Below are positions 49,792-58,698 of a stretch of DNA of 64,000 nucleotides, piece by piece. Under the pieces are notes generated by a model. It was not told the DNA's origin, did not search any database, and saw only the letters and a list, made by a program, of their open reading frames with translations. This stretch comes from Thiomicrorhabdus sp. Milos-T2. GTDB taxonomy: Bacteria > Pseudomonadota > Gammaproteobacteria > Thiomicrospirales > Thiomicrospiraceae. Location: assembly GCF_000702325.1 (NCBI RefSeq), contig NZ_KL370891.1:828917-892916 (forward strand). The letters run 5' to 3'. Made by a program: the position numbers and the translations under genes. Each line of letters begins with the position of its first letter. Position 1 is the stretch's first letter.

Positions 49792-51615
49792 ATGAAACTT
49801 GAAGCTGAATCAACAAATGAATGTTTACGCCAGGCCTGGATAAGTTTCAGTACCTCTAATAGCTATGAAGAATATTGCCAGTCCTGGTTGGAACTTATGT
49901 GCCCGCGTATATTTGGTGTTCAGCAGGCTTTTTTAGTTCTTGAAAGAGGTGATGAGGGTTTTGTTCCTACGGCCGCATGGCCTGCTAAAAGTAAACCAAA
50001 TGAAGAGCTTTTAGCTTTAATTGAAGAGGGTATAGATAAGGCTACAGGGTTAATGCATTTGTTATCCTCTGGAGGCCATGGATTAGCATTTCCAATTCGT
50101 TTAGATGATAAATTAGCAGGTGTCGTTACCCTATCTCTTGACGCATCTCAAAATGAACTTCCAGAAGTTATGGAAAAAGTTCAATGGGGTAGTGCTTGGA
50201 TTGAAGTCATGCTAAGAAGGCACAATGCAAAGGCTCAGGCTCAGCAGTTAAATAGAATAGAAAGTGCAGTTGATTTATTAGGTGCAGTTTTATCTGAAAA
50301 AGATTTCAATGGAGCTGCAATGACTTTTGTTAATGAGCTGGCTGCTACTTTTAAAAGCGATCGAGTTAGCTTTGGAATGAGTAAGAATAGCAAAATAAAA
50401 GTAACGGCTCTTTCTCATAATGCTAAGTTTGGAAAAAAAATGAATCTTATTCGTCAACTTGCCGGTGTGATGGATGAGGCGATTTTACAGCGGGCTATCA
50501 TTAATTATAATCCTAATGAGAATGAGGGTAAGCTAGTTGTTCGAGAGCATGCTCAATTTTCTAATTCTTATGGGAATGCCAATTTACTCACAATTCCTCT
50601 GCATTCAGGTAAGTATTATTTTGGTTCAGTTACTCTAGAGCGTGATGCAAACAATCCATTTGAAGAAGATGAAGTTGGTCAAATTAGAAGTATTGTGGCT
50701 TTATCTGGCGAGGCTATACAAAATAAATATGAACAAGATCGAACCTGGTATCAACATCTTTGGGAATCTTTTAAAACGCAGTTGATAAGACTTATTGGCC
50801 CTGGTTATTTAGGTCGTAAATTAACCTTGTTTATTGTTGCTTGCGTTGCTATTTTCTTCAGTTTTGTCAATGGTACTTACCGCATAGCTGCGGATAGTAT
50901 TTTAGAAGCTTCGGAAAGGCGAGCGGTAGTCGCTCCATTTGAAGGGTATTTAGAAGAGGCTGACGTAAAAGCGGGTCAGAAAGTGCTTAAAAATCAAGAA
51001 ATGAGTCGTTTAGATGATCGCGATTTGACTTTAGAAAAGCTTGGATATTTAAGTGAAGAATCAAAGTATCAGCGCCAATATGAAGAAGCGGTTGCTCAAA
51101 GGGACCGAGCGGAAGCAAAAATAGTTCAGGCACAATTAAAACAGAATAAGTCTCAACTTGATTTGATAGAAAGCAAACTTAAGCGAACACGAATACTTGC
51201 TCCATTTGACGGATTAATTGTCAGTGGTGATTTAAGCCAGCGACTAGGTAGTGCTGTTGAACAGGGTGAAGTTTTATTCGAAGTTTCACCACTAAATGCC
51301 TATAGAGTAATATTGTGGGTAGATGAACACCGCATGGCAGACCTTTCTGAAACAATGACGGGACAAATAGTACTTAACTCACTACCAGAGCATACCTTTA
51401 ATTTTCAAATTAGTCTTGTCACTCCTGTTACCGAGGCGAGGGATGGAGGAAACTACTTTAGAGTTGAAGCGATATTATTTGATCCGATATCACAATTGCG
51501 TCCTGGAATGAAAGGTGTGGGGAAAGTTACTGTAGGTGAACGTAAACTTATTTGGATTTGGACTTATTCATTGATGCAATGGATTAAGTTAAAAATATGG
51601 TCTTGGTGGCCATAA
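49792..51615 (+). CDS. GAF-domain/HlyD fusion membrane protein
   Basis: 607 residues. Cytoplasmic N-terminal half with a GAF-like domain at about 160-310 (LGAVLSEKDFNGAAMTFVNE...LTIPLHSGKYYFGSVTLERD), and probably a second, weaker one at 15-140. TM helix about 344-362. Periplasmic HlyD-type adaptor: lipoyl half VVAPFEGYLEEADVKAGQKV, a short coiled coil (about 415-465), second lipoyl half RTRILAPFDGLIVSGDLS, then beta-barrel parts. GAF domains bind small ligands, so the adaptor could be gated from the cytoplasm (inference). CCAGGCCTGG at 49830-49839. Stop abuts the next ATG. Confidence 0.88.
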   Translation: MKLEAESTNECLRQAWISFSTSNSYEEYCQSWLELMCPRIFGVQQAFLVLERGDEGFVPTAAWPAKSKPNEELLALIEEGIDKATGLMHLLSSGGHGLAFPIRLDDKLAGVVTLSLDASQNELPEVMEKVQWGSAWIEVMLRRHNAKAQAQQLNRIESAVDLLGAVLSEKDFNGAAMTFVNELAATFKSDRVSFGMSKNSKIKVTALSHNAKFGKKMNLIRQLAGVMDEAILQRAIINYNPNENEGKLVVREHAQFSNSYGNANLLTIPLHSGKYYFGSVTLERDANNPFEEDEVGQIRSIVALSGEAIQNKYEQDRTWYQHLWESFKTQLIRLIGPGYLGRKLTLFIVACVAIFFSFVNGTYRIAADSILEASERRAVVAPFEGYLEEADVKAGQKVLKNQEMSRLDDRDLTLEKLGYLSEESKYQRQYEEAVAQRDRAEAKIVQAQLKQNKSQLDLIESKLKRTRILAPFDGLIVSGDLSQRLGSAVEQGEVLFEVSPLNAYRVILWVDEHRMADLSETMTGQIVLNSLPEHTFNFQISLVTPVTEARDGGNYFRVEAILFDPISQLRPGMKGVGKVTVGERKLIWIWTYSLMQWIKLKIWSWWP

Positions 51616-53757
51616 ATGTCAGTAACCTTATTTAGTCCATCTTGGCATAAGGTTGCTCATCTCAAACCGCGTTTGCGGTCCCATGTAGAGATTAATCGAC
51701 ATGTCTACCGTGCTAAAGTTTGGTATGTTATAAAAGATGATGCAACTGGACAATTTCACCGATTCACACCGGAAGCCTATTCTTTAATAGGTCTAATGAA
51801 TGGCAAAAGATCGCTTGATGATATTTGGTACAGCGCGGGTGATCAGCTAGGCGATGATATGCCTTCACAAGATGAAGTGATTCAGCTTCTGTCCCAGCTT
51901 CATAAAGTTGATGCGATTCAAGCGGATGTGATTCCAGATGTATCTGAAATGAATGATCGTCGACGTAAAGATAAAAAAAATAAAGCACTTGCTGTTCTTA
52001 AATCTCCATTAGCTCTAAAAATCCCTTTAATTGATCCTGAACCGTTTTTGAATCGAACCGCTGGCTTAAGTCGTTTTATATTTAATATTCCTGCAGGAAT
52101 AATTTGGTTAATAGCTATTTTATGGGCACTTTCTCAGGCGCTGGTTCATTGGTCAGAATTAACTGAAAATTTGGCAGATAGGGTTCTTGCAGCTGAAAAC
52201 TTAATTCTAATTTGGTTGATTTATCCATTTGTTAAACTGATTCATGAAATGGGCCATGCTTATGCGGTAAAGCGTTGGGGAGGTCAGGTACATGAGATGG
52301 GCATTATGTTTCTAATTTTTATGCCTGTTCCTTATGTAGATGCTTCTGCATCTGCTGCTTTTAGAAATAAGTATCAGAGAATGTTGGTAGCTGGAGCAGG
52401 GATCATTGTTGAGGCATTTATCGCAGCTATTGCAATGGCTGTTTGGGTCTATTCAGAGCCTGGTATCGTTAGAAGTATTGCATTCAATGCTTTGCTTATA
52501 GCAGGGGTTTCAACATTGCTATTTAACGGGAATCCATTGCTAAGATTTGATGCTTACTATGTCTTAGCTGATTACCTTGAAATTCCTAGCTTAGCTCAAA
52601 GAGGTAATAAATATATCGCTTACTTATGGAAACGTTATTTATTTTCTTTTGAAGATGAAATGACTCCTGCTCATGTTAAAAGTGAAAATGGTTGGTTAGC
52701 ATTCTACGCTTTGGCTAGTTTTGTTTATCGTGTATTTATAACATTCACTATCGTATTATTTGTTATTAGTGAATTGTTTTTTATTGGGGTGCTGTTAGGA
52801 ATTTTAGCTCTCTATAATATGTTTGGAAAGCCTTCAGTGGCTATACTTAAGTATTTGATGATGGATAAAAAAGTGCAAAAAAATAGAGGGCGTGTTGCAA
52901 CCGTTATTGGTTTATTTTTATTAGCTATTTTGGTGCTTTTATTTATTATCCCTGTTCCACGAATGACTGTCGCACATGGAATTATATGGGCTCCTGAAGA
53001 GTCTCGAATTATTACTGAAAGTAACGGTTTTATAAAAGATATTGAAGTAAAGCAAGGTGAACGAGTTAAAAAGAATCAAGTCTTGTTAAAAGCTGAAAAT
53101 ACTAATCTAAATGCTGAAATAGAAGAATCCGTTGGTCGAGTTAAGGAGCTAATGGCTAGATATCAGGCTGCTATTGGTGTAGAGAGCCTAAATGAAGCTG
53201 AAATTATAGCTAGAGAGCTAGCTCAGTCAAAAAAAGAACTAGCAAGAGGCGTTGAGGAGTTAGAAGCACTTAATATAAAAAGTCCCAATGATGGTACTTT
53301 TTATTTAACTTTAGTAGATCCTTTAGATAAGTTTATTCCTCGTGGTACGTTAATAGGTTATGTGTTGAAGCCAGGAGAATATAGAATTAGAGCAGTAGTA
53401 GGACAAGATGATGTGGAATCCGTAAGAAATGATGTTAAAAGTGTAGAAGTTCGTACCGCTGAAAAGTTTAATCGAGTTATGGCAGCAAGCTTAACAAGAG
53501 AAGTGCCTAGCGCACAAAAAGAGTTACCAAGTTTAGCTTTATCAGTTGAAGGCGGAGGCGAATTTGCCTTGGATCCATCATCTCAAGAGCAAGTAGAATC
53601 TTTTGATCCTGTATTCTTATTTGAGCTAAGACTTAAAGATGGCCAGTACAGAATTGGCGAAAGAGTTTATGTAAGATTTGAACATTCCCCTGAACCCATT
53701 GGTTATAGAATTTACCGCGGTATTAGAAGAACCTTGCTAAGGGAGTTAGAGTTTTAA
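51616..53757 (+). CDS. PqqD-like / M50 metalloprotease / HlyD-like membrane protein
   Basis: 713 residues. N-terminal soluble part (about 20-115) resembles a PqqD-type winged helix (FTPEAYSLIGLMNGKRSLDDI). TM segments at about 155-180 and 190-215. The HEMGH zinc site (His210, Glu211, His214) lies in a membrane segment; NPLLRFD (306-312) supplies the M50 aspartate. More TM helices follow to about 455. After the last TM (GLFLLAILVLLFIIPVPRM) comes a periplasmic HlyD-type region: biotinyl-lipoyl half ESNGFIKDIEVKQGERVKKN, coiled hairpin, INIKSPNDGTFYLTL-like second half. All M50 catalytic residues seem kept. One-base overlap (TAATG) with the SecA-like gene. Confidence 0.9.
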   Translation: MSVTLFSPSWHKVAHLKPRLRSHVEINRHVYRAKVWYVIKDDATGQFHRFTPEAYSLIGLMNGKRSLDDIWYSAGDQLGDDMPSQDEVIQLLSQLHKVDAIQADVIPDVSEMNDRRRKDKKNKALAVLKSPLALKIPLIDPEPFLNRTAGLSRFIFNIPAGIIWLIAILWALSQALVHWSELTENLADRVLAAENLILIWLIYPFVKLIHEMGHAYAVKRWGGQVHEMGIMFLIFMPVPYVDASASAAFRNKYQRMLVAGAGIIVEAFIAAIAMAVWVYSEPGIVRSIAFNALLIAGVSTLLFNGNPLLRFDAYYVLADYLEIPSLAQRGNKYIAYLWKRYLFSFEDEMTPAHVKSENGWLAFYALASFVYRVFITFTIVLFVISELFFIGVLLGILALYNMFGKPSVAILKYLMMDKKVQKNRGRVATVIGLFLLAILVLLFIIPVPRMTVAHGIIWAPEESRIITESNGFIKDIEVKQGERVKKNQVLLKAENTNLNAEIEESVGRVKELMARYQAAIGVESLNEAEIIARELAQSKKELARGVEELEALNIKSPNDGTFYLTLVDPLDKFIPRGTLIGYVLKPGEYRIRAVVGQDDVESVRNDVKSVEVRTAEKFNRVMAASLTREVPSAQKELPSLALSVEGGGEFALDPSSQEQVESFDPVFLFELRLKDGQYRIGERVYVRFEHSPEPIGYRIYRGIRRTLLRELEF

Positions 53758-55739
53758 TGATTAAAGCAACTTCTCATGGTCCTGCAGATTATCGTTTTCG
53801 TCCTGAAAAAAAAGTTATCAATAAAGAGTGGTTAGATAAGCTTTGGCACCGTTTTAAAGGTTTATTTGAGTCTAGTTCTTGGCGTTTAACATTACGAAGA
53901 AAAAAATTTCTGAAAAAAGTTTCAGTTTTTGCAGAAGAATGTAAAGAGTTATCGGATGAAGTATTAATTTTTCGTGCTCATGACTTGGGTGAGAGTATAA
54001 AAAAACTAGGTTTTAGAGATATTCTTGTTGCAGAAATATTTGCCATAATTAGAGAGTTATCAGGCCGAACTCTTGGTATGAAACACTTCAATAGTCAATT
54101 GACAGGTGGGTGGATTATGCTTCAAGGACGCATCGCTGAAATGAAGACCGGAGAAGGAAAAACATTAACCGCAGTTCTGCCCGTCATAACGGCTTCTCTA
54201 TCTGGCTTGCCCGTTCATGTTATTACTGTAAACGACTATCTTACTGAACGAGATGCGGATGAAATGTCGCCTTTATATGAAAAGCTTGGCCTCAGCGTTG
54301 GTGTGATAACGCATGAGAAAACGCCAGGTGAAAGAAGGGAAGCGTATCTTAAAAATATTACCTATGTTACTGGTAAAGAACTCGTGTTTGACTATCTAAG
54401 AGATAGAATGAAGCTAAAACAAACTCATCATTTAAGGATGCAGGTAGAATCCTTAAAAGACTCCAAGCTGGAAGGAAAGTTGCAGTTAAGAGGTTTACAC
54501 TTCGCTTTGGTTGATGAAGCGGATAGTGTACTTATTGATGAGTCTAGAACCCCGTTAATTATTTCAGGTGTACAAAAAAATGAAGATCAAGATGTTTTTA
54601 TAGAAACAGCATTTGATGTCTCAAAAGAGCTTAAAGAAAATGAAGACTTTACAATTGACAGAGATAAAAGAGAAATTAATTTTACCGAAGGCGGAAGAGA
54701 CAACCTTAAAAAATTGACTTCGGATTTTGGTCCATTATGGAAAGGAGCAATCAGGAGGGAAGAAATTGTTCATAAGGCGTTAATGTCTAGAAATCTTTAT
54801 CAATTAAATAAGGATTATTTGGTTAGAGATGGAAAAGTCGAGCTGATTGACCCACTCAGTGGTCGGGTAATGGAAGGTCGTTCATGGGAGGGAGGTTTGC
54901 ATCAGTTGATTGAATTAAAAGAAGGTTGTGAATTAACTCAGCAAAGAACAACGCTAGCTAAAATTAGTTATCAAAACTTTTTTCGACGATATCTAATGAT
55001 TGGTGGAATGACCGGTACGGCACTAGAAGTTAGAAAAGAGTTATGGAATGTTTATGGGCTAGCTGTTTCAAAAGTGGCTACTCATCGACCAGAAAAACGC
55101 AAAACATATCATCATCAAGTTTTTAAAACGGAAGATGAACGCTGGACGGAAGTTGTAAAAAGATGTCAAGAAAAGATCAAACAGGGTCAGTCCATTTTAA
55201 TTGGTACGGACTCAGTCGTTAGCTCTGAATTAGGTAGCGAATATTTGAACAAAGCGGGTATTCAACATCAAATTCTTAGTGCTAAACAAGATAAAGAGGA
55301 AGCTGAAGTAGTAAAGACAGCTGGACTTCCTGGAAGGGTTACTATTGCTACAAGTATGGCTGGACGAGGAACTGATATAAAGTTGGATCCTATCGTCAAG
55401 CAGGGAGGTGGGTTGCATGTAATCCAAACAAATCATTATGAATCTATTCGTGTTGACCGACAATTAGCTGGACGATGTGCAAGACAAGGTGATCCAGGTA
55501 GTTATGAAATGATATTAACGCTAGAAAATCAACCAATTAGAACTATTCAAGCAAAAAGTTTATTAATGACGATAAACTCTATTGGTTTAAAATCACATAC
55601 AGCACAGTCTATTGCTTTAAAAGCGTTAAGAATAGAGCAACAGTTTGTTGAAAGGCAAAATTACCTAGCTCGTCAAGCGACTCTTGAGTATGATTTAAAA
55701 CAGAGTAATTTACTTGCTATAACAGGACCTATAGATTGA
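53757..55739 (+). CDS. Truncated SecA-like ATPase (accessory)
   Basis: 660 residues versus about 900 for housekeeping SecA. DEAD motor: GGWIMLQGRIAEMKTGEGKT (Walker A at about 127-135), TVNDYLTERDADEM, TYVTGKELVFDYLRD, VDEADSVLIDESRTPLIISG (Walker B near 252), a PPXD-like insert (to about 385), QNFFRRYLMIGGMTGTA, MAGRGTDIKLDP, and motif VI RQLAGRCARQGDPGS (about 568-582). Only about 78 residues follow motif VI, so most of the helical scaffold/wing and the zinc C-tail are absent. Catalytic motifs are intact, so ATPase activity is expected. Operon position between the M50 and HlyD genes points to a dedicated role in export. Confidence 0.93.
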   Translation: MIKATSHGPADYRFRPEKKVINKEWLDKLWHRFKGLFESSSWRLTLRRKKFLKKVSVFAEECKELSDEVLIFRAHDLGESIKKLGFRDILVAEIFAIIRELSGRTLGMKHFNSQLTGGWIMLQGRIAEMKTGEGKTLTAVLPVITASLSGLPVHVITVNDYLTERDADEMSPLYEKLGLSVGVITHEKTPGERREAYLKNITYVTGKELVFDYLRDRMKLKQTHHLRMQVESLKDSKLEGKLQLRGLHFALVDEADSVLIDESRTPLIISGVQKNEDQDVFIETAFDVSKELKENEDFTIDRDKREINFTEGGRDNLKKLTSDFGPLWKGAIRREEIVHKALMSRNLYQLNKDYLVRDGKVELIDPLSGRVMEGRSWEGGLHQLIELKEGCELTQQRTTLAKISYQNFFRRYLMIGGMTGTALEVRKELWNVYGLAVSKVATHRPEKRKTYHHQVFKTEDERWTEVVKRCQEKIKQGQSILIGTDSVVSSELGSEYLNKAGIQHQILSAKQDKEEAEVVKTAGLPGRVTIATSMAGRGTDIKLDPIVKQGGGLHVIQTNHYESIRVDRQLAGRCARQGDPGSYEMILTLENQPIRTIQAKSLLMTINSIGLKSHTAQSIALKALRIEQQFVERQNYLARQATLEYDLKQSNLLAITGPID

Positions 55740-56533
55740 TGATTAAACAATTGAAGATTAAAAGATTAATTTTTACCATAATTTTATTCAGTTTTAGCTC
55801 TGTGTCTCTTGCTGAAATGTCAGAAGCGGAACAAATTTTAGCTACGAAAGACATTTCTAATGAGATAGATAAGAAAAAAAATAAGACTTCAGATTCATGT
55901 TTATTAACACCAAGCAGTGATATTCAGGTAGCAAGTCCAGTTGTTGGCGTGATTAAAAGTGTAAGAGTTAAAAGAGGTGATAGAGTAAAAGAAAATCAAA
56001 TATTGGTTAAACTCCATTCGGAAGTTGAAAAAGCAACTTTAAGGCTTAATGAAGCACAGGCTGCTTATGGAAAAAGAACAATTAAACGTAATATTGATTT
56101 ATATAAACGTAAATTGATTTCTGAGCAAGAAAAAGACGATATTATCATCAATAATAAAATCTATAGTTTTGAAATGGCTCAAACAAAAGAGCTATTAGCA
56201 CAGAAAACAATTAGAAGCCCTATCACTGGGGTTGTGGTAGAAACTTTCTTAGATAAAGGGGAGTATGTTGGAGAAGACCCTGTTATGCAAGTCGTCGCTT
56301 TAGATCCCCTATATGTTGAAGTTGTTCTGCCTGCATCAATGTTTGGATCGGTTAAAAAAGGGGATGTTGCCAAAGTCACGCTTGATAAACCTTTAAATAG
56401 CTCTCATAACGCAAAAGTTATTATTGCCGATCCCGTTTTAGATGCTGCAAGTGGAACTTTTGGTGTTAGGCTTGAATTGCCAAATCCAAATTATGCATTA
56501 CCTTCAGGATTAAAATGCCGAGTCGATTTTTGA
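55739..56533 (+). CDS. Periplasmic HlyD-family adaptor
   Basis: 264 residues from ATG 55739, which shares its A with the SecA-like stop (TGATG). Signal peptide of about 25 residues (LIFTIILFSFSSVSLAEM). Lipoyl half SPVVGVIKSVRVKRGDRVKE, a short coiled hairpin (about 105-150), second half TIRSPITGVVVETFLDKGEYVGE, then a beta-barrel domain (LYVEVVLPASMFGSVKKGDVAKVTL). A soluble adaptor of the RND/MacA class rather than TM-anchored HlyD. Would bridge inner-membrane parts and the TolC-like channel. Last gene of the operon. Confidence 0.9.
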   Translation: MIKQLKIKRLIFTIILFSFSSVSLAEMSEAEQILATKDISNEIDKKKNKTSDSCLLTPSSDIQVASPVVGVIKSVRVKRGDRVKENQILVKLHSEVEKATLRLNEAQAAYGKRTIKRNIDLYKRKLISEQEKDDIIINNKIYSFEMAQTKELLAQKTIRSPITGVVVETFLDKGEYVGEDPVMQVVALDPLYVEVVLPASMFGSVKKGDVAKVTLDKPLNSSHNAKVIIADPVLDAASGTFGVRLELPNPNYALPSGLKCRVDF

Positions 56534-56674
56534 TGAAAGCAGTAAGTTAAGCTGAAGAATTTAAACAAAATTTAATTGTAAGAGATGCCTTTTGACTGAA
56601 ATTGAAAAAAATCGTGGGCAAATTTTTCCCTTTTTTATTTGGATCAAAAAAATAAGACTTGAGAGATTTATCAT

Positions 56675-57376
56675 ATGTATACCAAAAACATAGTGTTTTT
56701 TGTTTTATTAAATATATTTTTTTTAACCAATGTATACGCATCAGAAATAGATGTAAAAGGGGTAAGTCTTAAAATGCCTTATATTGAAGATTATGTACTT
56801 GTTACTGAAAAATCGGATAAGGGATTTTTTAAACTCTTTAAAGCTTTTACATCTAGCAAGAATAACCTTCAAGTGGCTTATATTCAAACAGATGAATATA
56901 ATGCAATAAAAAAAGGTTCATCAAAAAGTCTGCAAAATTACAAATTAGTTCAAACCATCAAGCGAATGGAGAAATATAATTTCTCATCTAAAGATTTTAA
57001 TAACTTAAAGGCGAAAGTAAACGCAGACTGGATGGTCGTTGCAAAGAGGGCGAAAGAAAAGCTACCTAATGTTGTTGCCAAGATTAGCGATGCGATAAAA
57101 AAGCAATATGATAGAGATTTTAGCTTTGATGTAAATGAGATTATTCCTGTTGATATGTTTGAAACAGAAAACTCTATAACAAGTATAAATATAGGGAGTG
57201 TTTCTTCCACATCAAAAAAATACAAGATGGTTTTAGCCAATACGATAATTAAAGTTAAAGGGCGGCTTTTGATCATTATGTCTTATCGAAGACTTGATAA
57301 GATAAAAGATATAGCAATGCTAAAAAAATCTGCAATTCATTCACGAAACCTATTTATCAAAGCTAATAAGTTGTAA
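56675..57376 (+). CDS. Exported protein of unknown function
   Basis: 233 residues with signal peptide (VFFVLLNIFFLTNVYASE). The mature part is Lys-rich (many KK and SKK), mixed alpha/beta, with no recognised motif. MPYIEDYVLVTEKSDKGFFKLFKAFTSSKNNL recalls small periplasmic stress-type proteins, but I cannot place it. Separated from the export operon by 141 bp without a clear terminator, so it could be transcribed with it. Convergent with the next gene. Confidence 0.75.
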   Translation: MYTKNIVFFVLLNIFFLTNVYASEIDVKGVSLKMPYIEDYVLVTEKSDKGFFKLFKAFTSSKNNLQVAYIQTDEYNAIKKGSSKSLQNYKLVQTIKRMEKYNFSSKDFNNLKAKVNADWMVVAKRAKEKLPNVVAKISDAIKKQYDRDFSFDVNEIIPVDMFETENSITSINIGSVSSTSKKYKMVLANTIIKVKGRLLIIMSYRRLDKIKDIAMLKKSAIHSRNLFIKANKL

Positions 57377-57423
57377 AAGTTTCAACTTAATCTGACAGAA
57401 CAACAGTCAAAGACCCTGTAAAT

Positions 57424-58689
57424 TTATTTTGCTTTGTAGCTATAAGGGGCAGGAGTCTCGTTATAGGTTTTGATAGCTTTTTGCATTTTGGTAATGTTTT
57501 GTTGAAGCTGAGCTTGCTGCTGCTGCAATGTTTTTAGTTCATTGATAATGCTGTTATTCGTAGTTCCTTGTTTTGTATTTGGTGTTTTAAGTCCTAAACG
57601 AGTTTGAATTTCCTTCAGAGTTTTTTCTTGTTTTCTCACTAACCAGCTAATACCGTTTAACTTTTTAACTTGAGCGGGTGTTAAACCTGATGAAACCGTT
57701 TTTGATGATTGCTTAACTTGAGATTGCAAAGAGTTTTGTTTTGTTATTATTTTTTCAACCAGGGCTTTTAACTCGGAAAAGTCATGACTAGAAACTTGGG
57801 CAGAAGTTTCATGACTTGATTGTGTTTTGTGTAAACCATCAGAAGGTACTTCATGTTTTGGTTGTGAGTCATGTGAGCTATGCGAGTTATGTGTATCAAT
57901 GCTTGTATTTTGATGACTAGGTGCTGTTTCTGCATGGCCATCTTTAACAATATGAGTTTTCTCAGTATGGGTAGGTTTATGAAGTGTTGTTTCATGTTTT
58001 GGTAAAGGATGCATTTCTGCTTGCTTATGCTGACTTTGAGAATGCTCTTTGTTATCTATAGGTTTATTTTCGGTGTTTTCCTCAAGCATACCGGGTTCTG
58101 TAGGATGAATATTGACGCGTGTATTAGCTTCTGCTTTATTTAGTTTAGAAACTTGAAACGTCATTGATTCAATCACGGAGGCAAGTTCATCTACTTTTAA
58201 GGTGATTTTTTTATTTAAAAGGGTATTTTCAGTGGCAATAATATCTAATACTTCACCTTTAAATTGAGCTTGCTCTTTTTGCATAGCATAAAACAAGTAT
58301 CCCATTACCCCTAATACAATAAGGCTAAAGACGATAGAGGTTATAAGCATAATAGAAAAACTGCCTTTTGCAGCTTGAAAATCTTTAGAGGCGTTACGTA
58401 CTGCTTGCCTCCAATTGAAGTTAGAGTCAGTTAATTCAATGGTTTGAGCTTTAAGAAGTTCAGCCTGTTTAATAGAAGATTGCGCCGCTTGATGACTTTG
58501 AGTTGAAGCTTCTTGTGCAGTCTTTGCTGCTTCTAATGCAATAAGACTTGCGTCATTAGATGCTTTTTGATTTGCTTCTTGGGCTTTTTGGTTTTGGTTA
58601 GAAGTGTCTTTTACAGTCGATTCTAAGGCTTGAGTAGACTCCTCAAGTTGTTCAACTTCTTCTAATAAATCATCGACGATATCGCTCAT
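57424..58689 (-). CDS. Single-TM coiled-coil protein with His-rich region, unknown
   Basis: 421 residues. N-terminal helix rich in Ala/Gln/Glu (about 10-85; EAAKTAQEASTQSHQAAQ), a basic stretch, one TM helix (about 110-132; IMLITSIVFSLIVLGVMGYLFYA), a coil (about 135-190), a low-complexity His/Ser/Thr-rich segment (about 200-300; HSQSHKQ, HNSHSSHDSQPKHE), then a Gln-rich coiled C-terminus. Topology N-in suggests the His-rich part is periplasmic. Family unknown to me. Nine bases after the acidic gene, so co-expressed. Confidence 0.8.
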   Translation of the reverse strand: MSDIVDDLLEEVEQLEESTQALESTVKDTSNQNQKAQEANQKASNDASLIALEAAKTAQEASTQSHQAAQSSIKQAELLKAQTIELTDSNFNWRQAVRNASKDFQAAKGSFSIMLITSIVFSLIVLGVMGYLFYAMQKEQAQFKGEVLDIIATENTLLNKKITLKVDELASVIESMTFQVSKLNKAEANTRVNIHPTEPGMLEENTENKPIDNKEHSQSQHKQAEMHPLPKHETTLHKPTHTEKTHIVKDGHAETAPSHQNTSIDTHNSHSSHDSQPKHEVPSDGLHKTQSSHETSAQVSSHDFSELKALVEKIITKQNSLQSQVKQSSKTVSSGLTPAQVKKLNGISWLVRKQEKTLKEIQTRLGLKTPNTKQGTTNNSIINELKTLQQQQAQLQQNITKMQKAIKTYNETPAPYSYKAK

Positions 58690-58698
58690 GGCTTCTAC

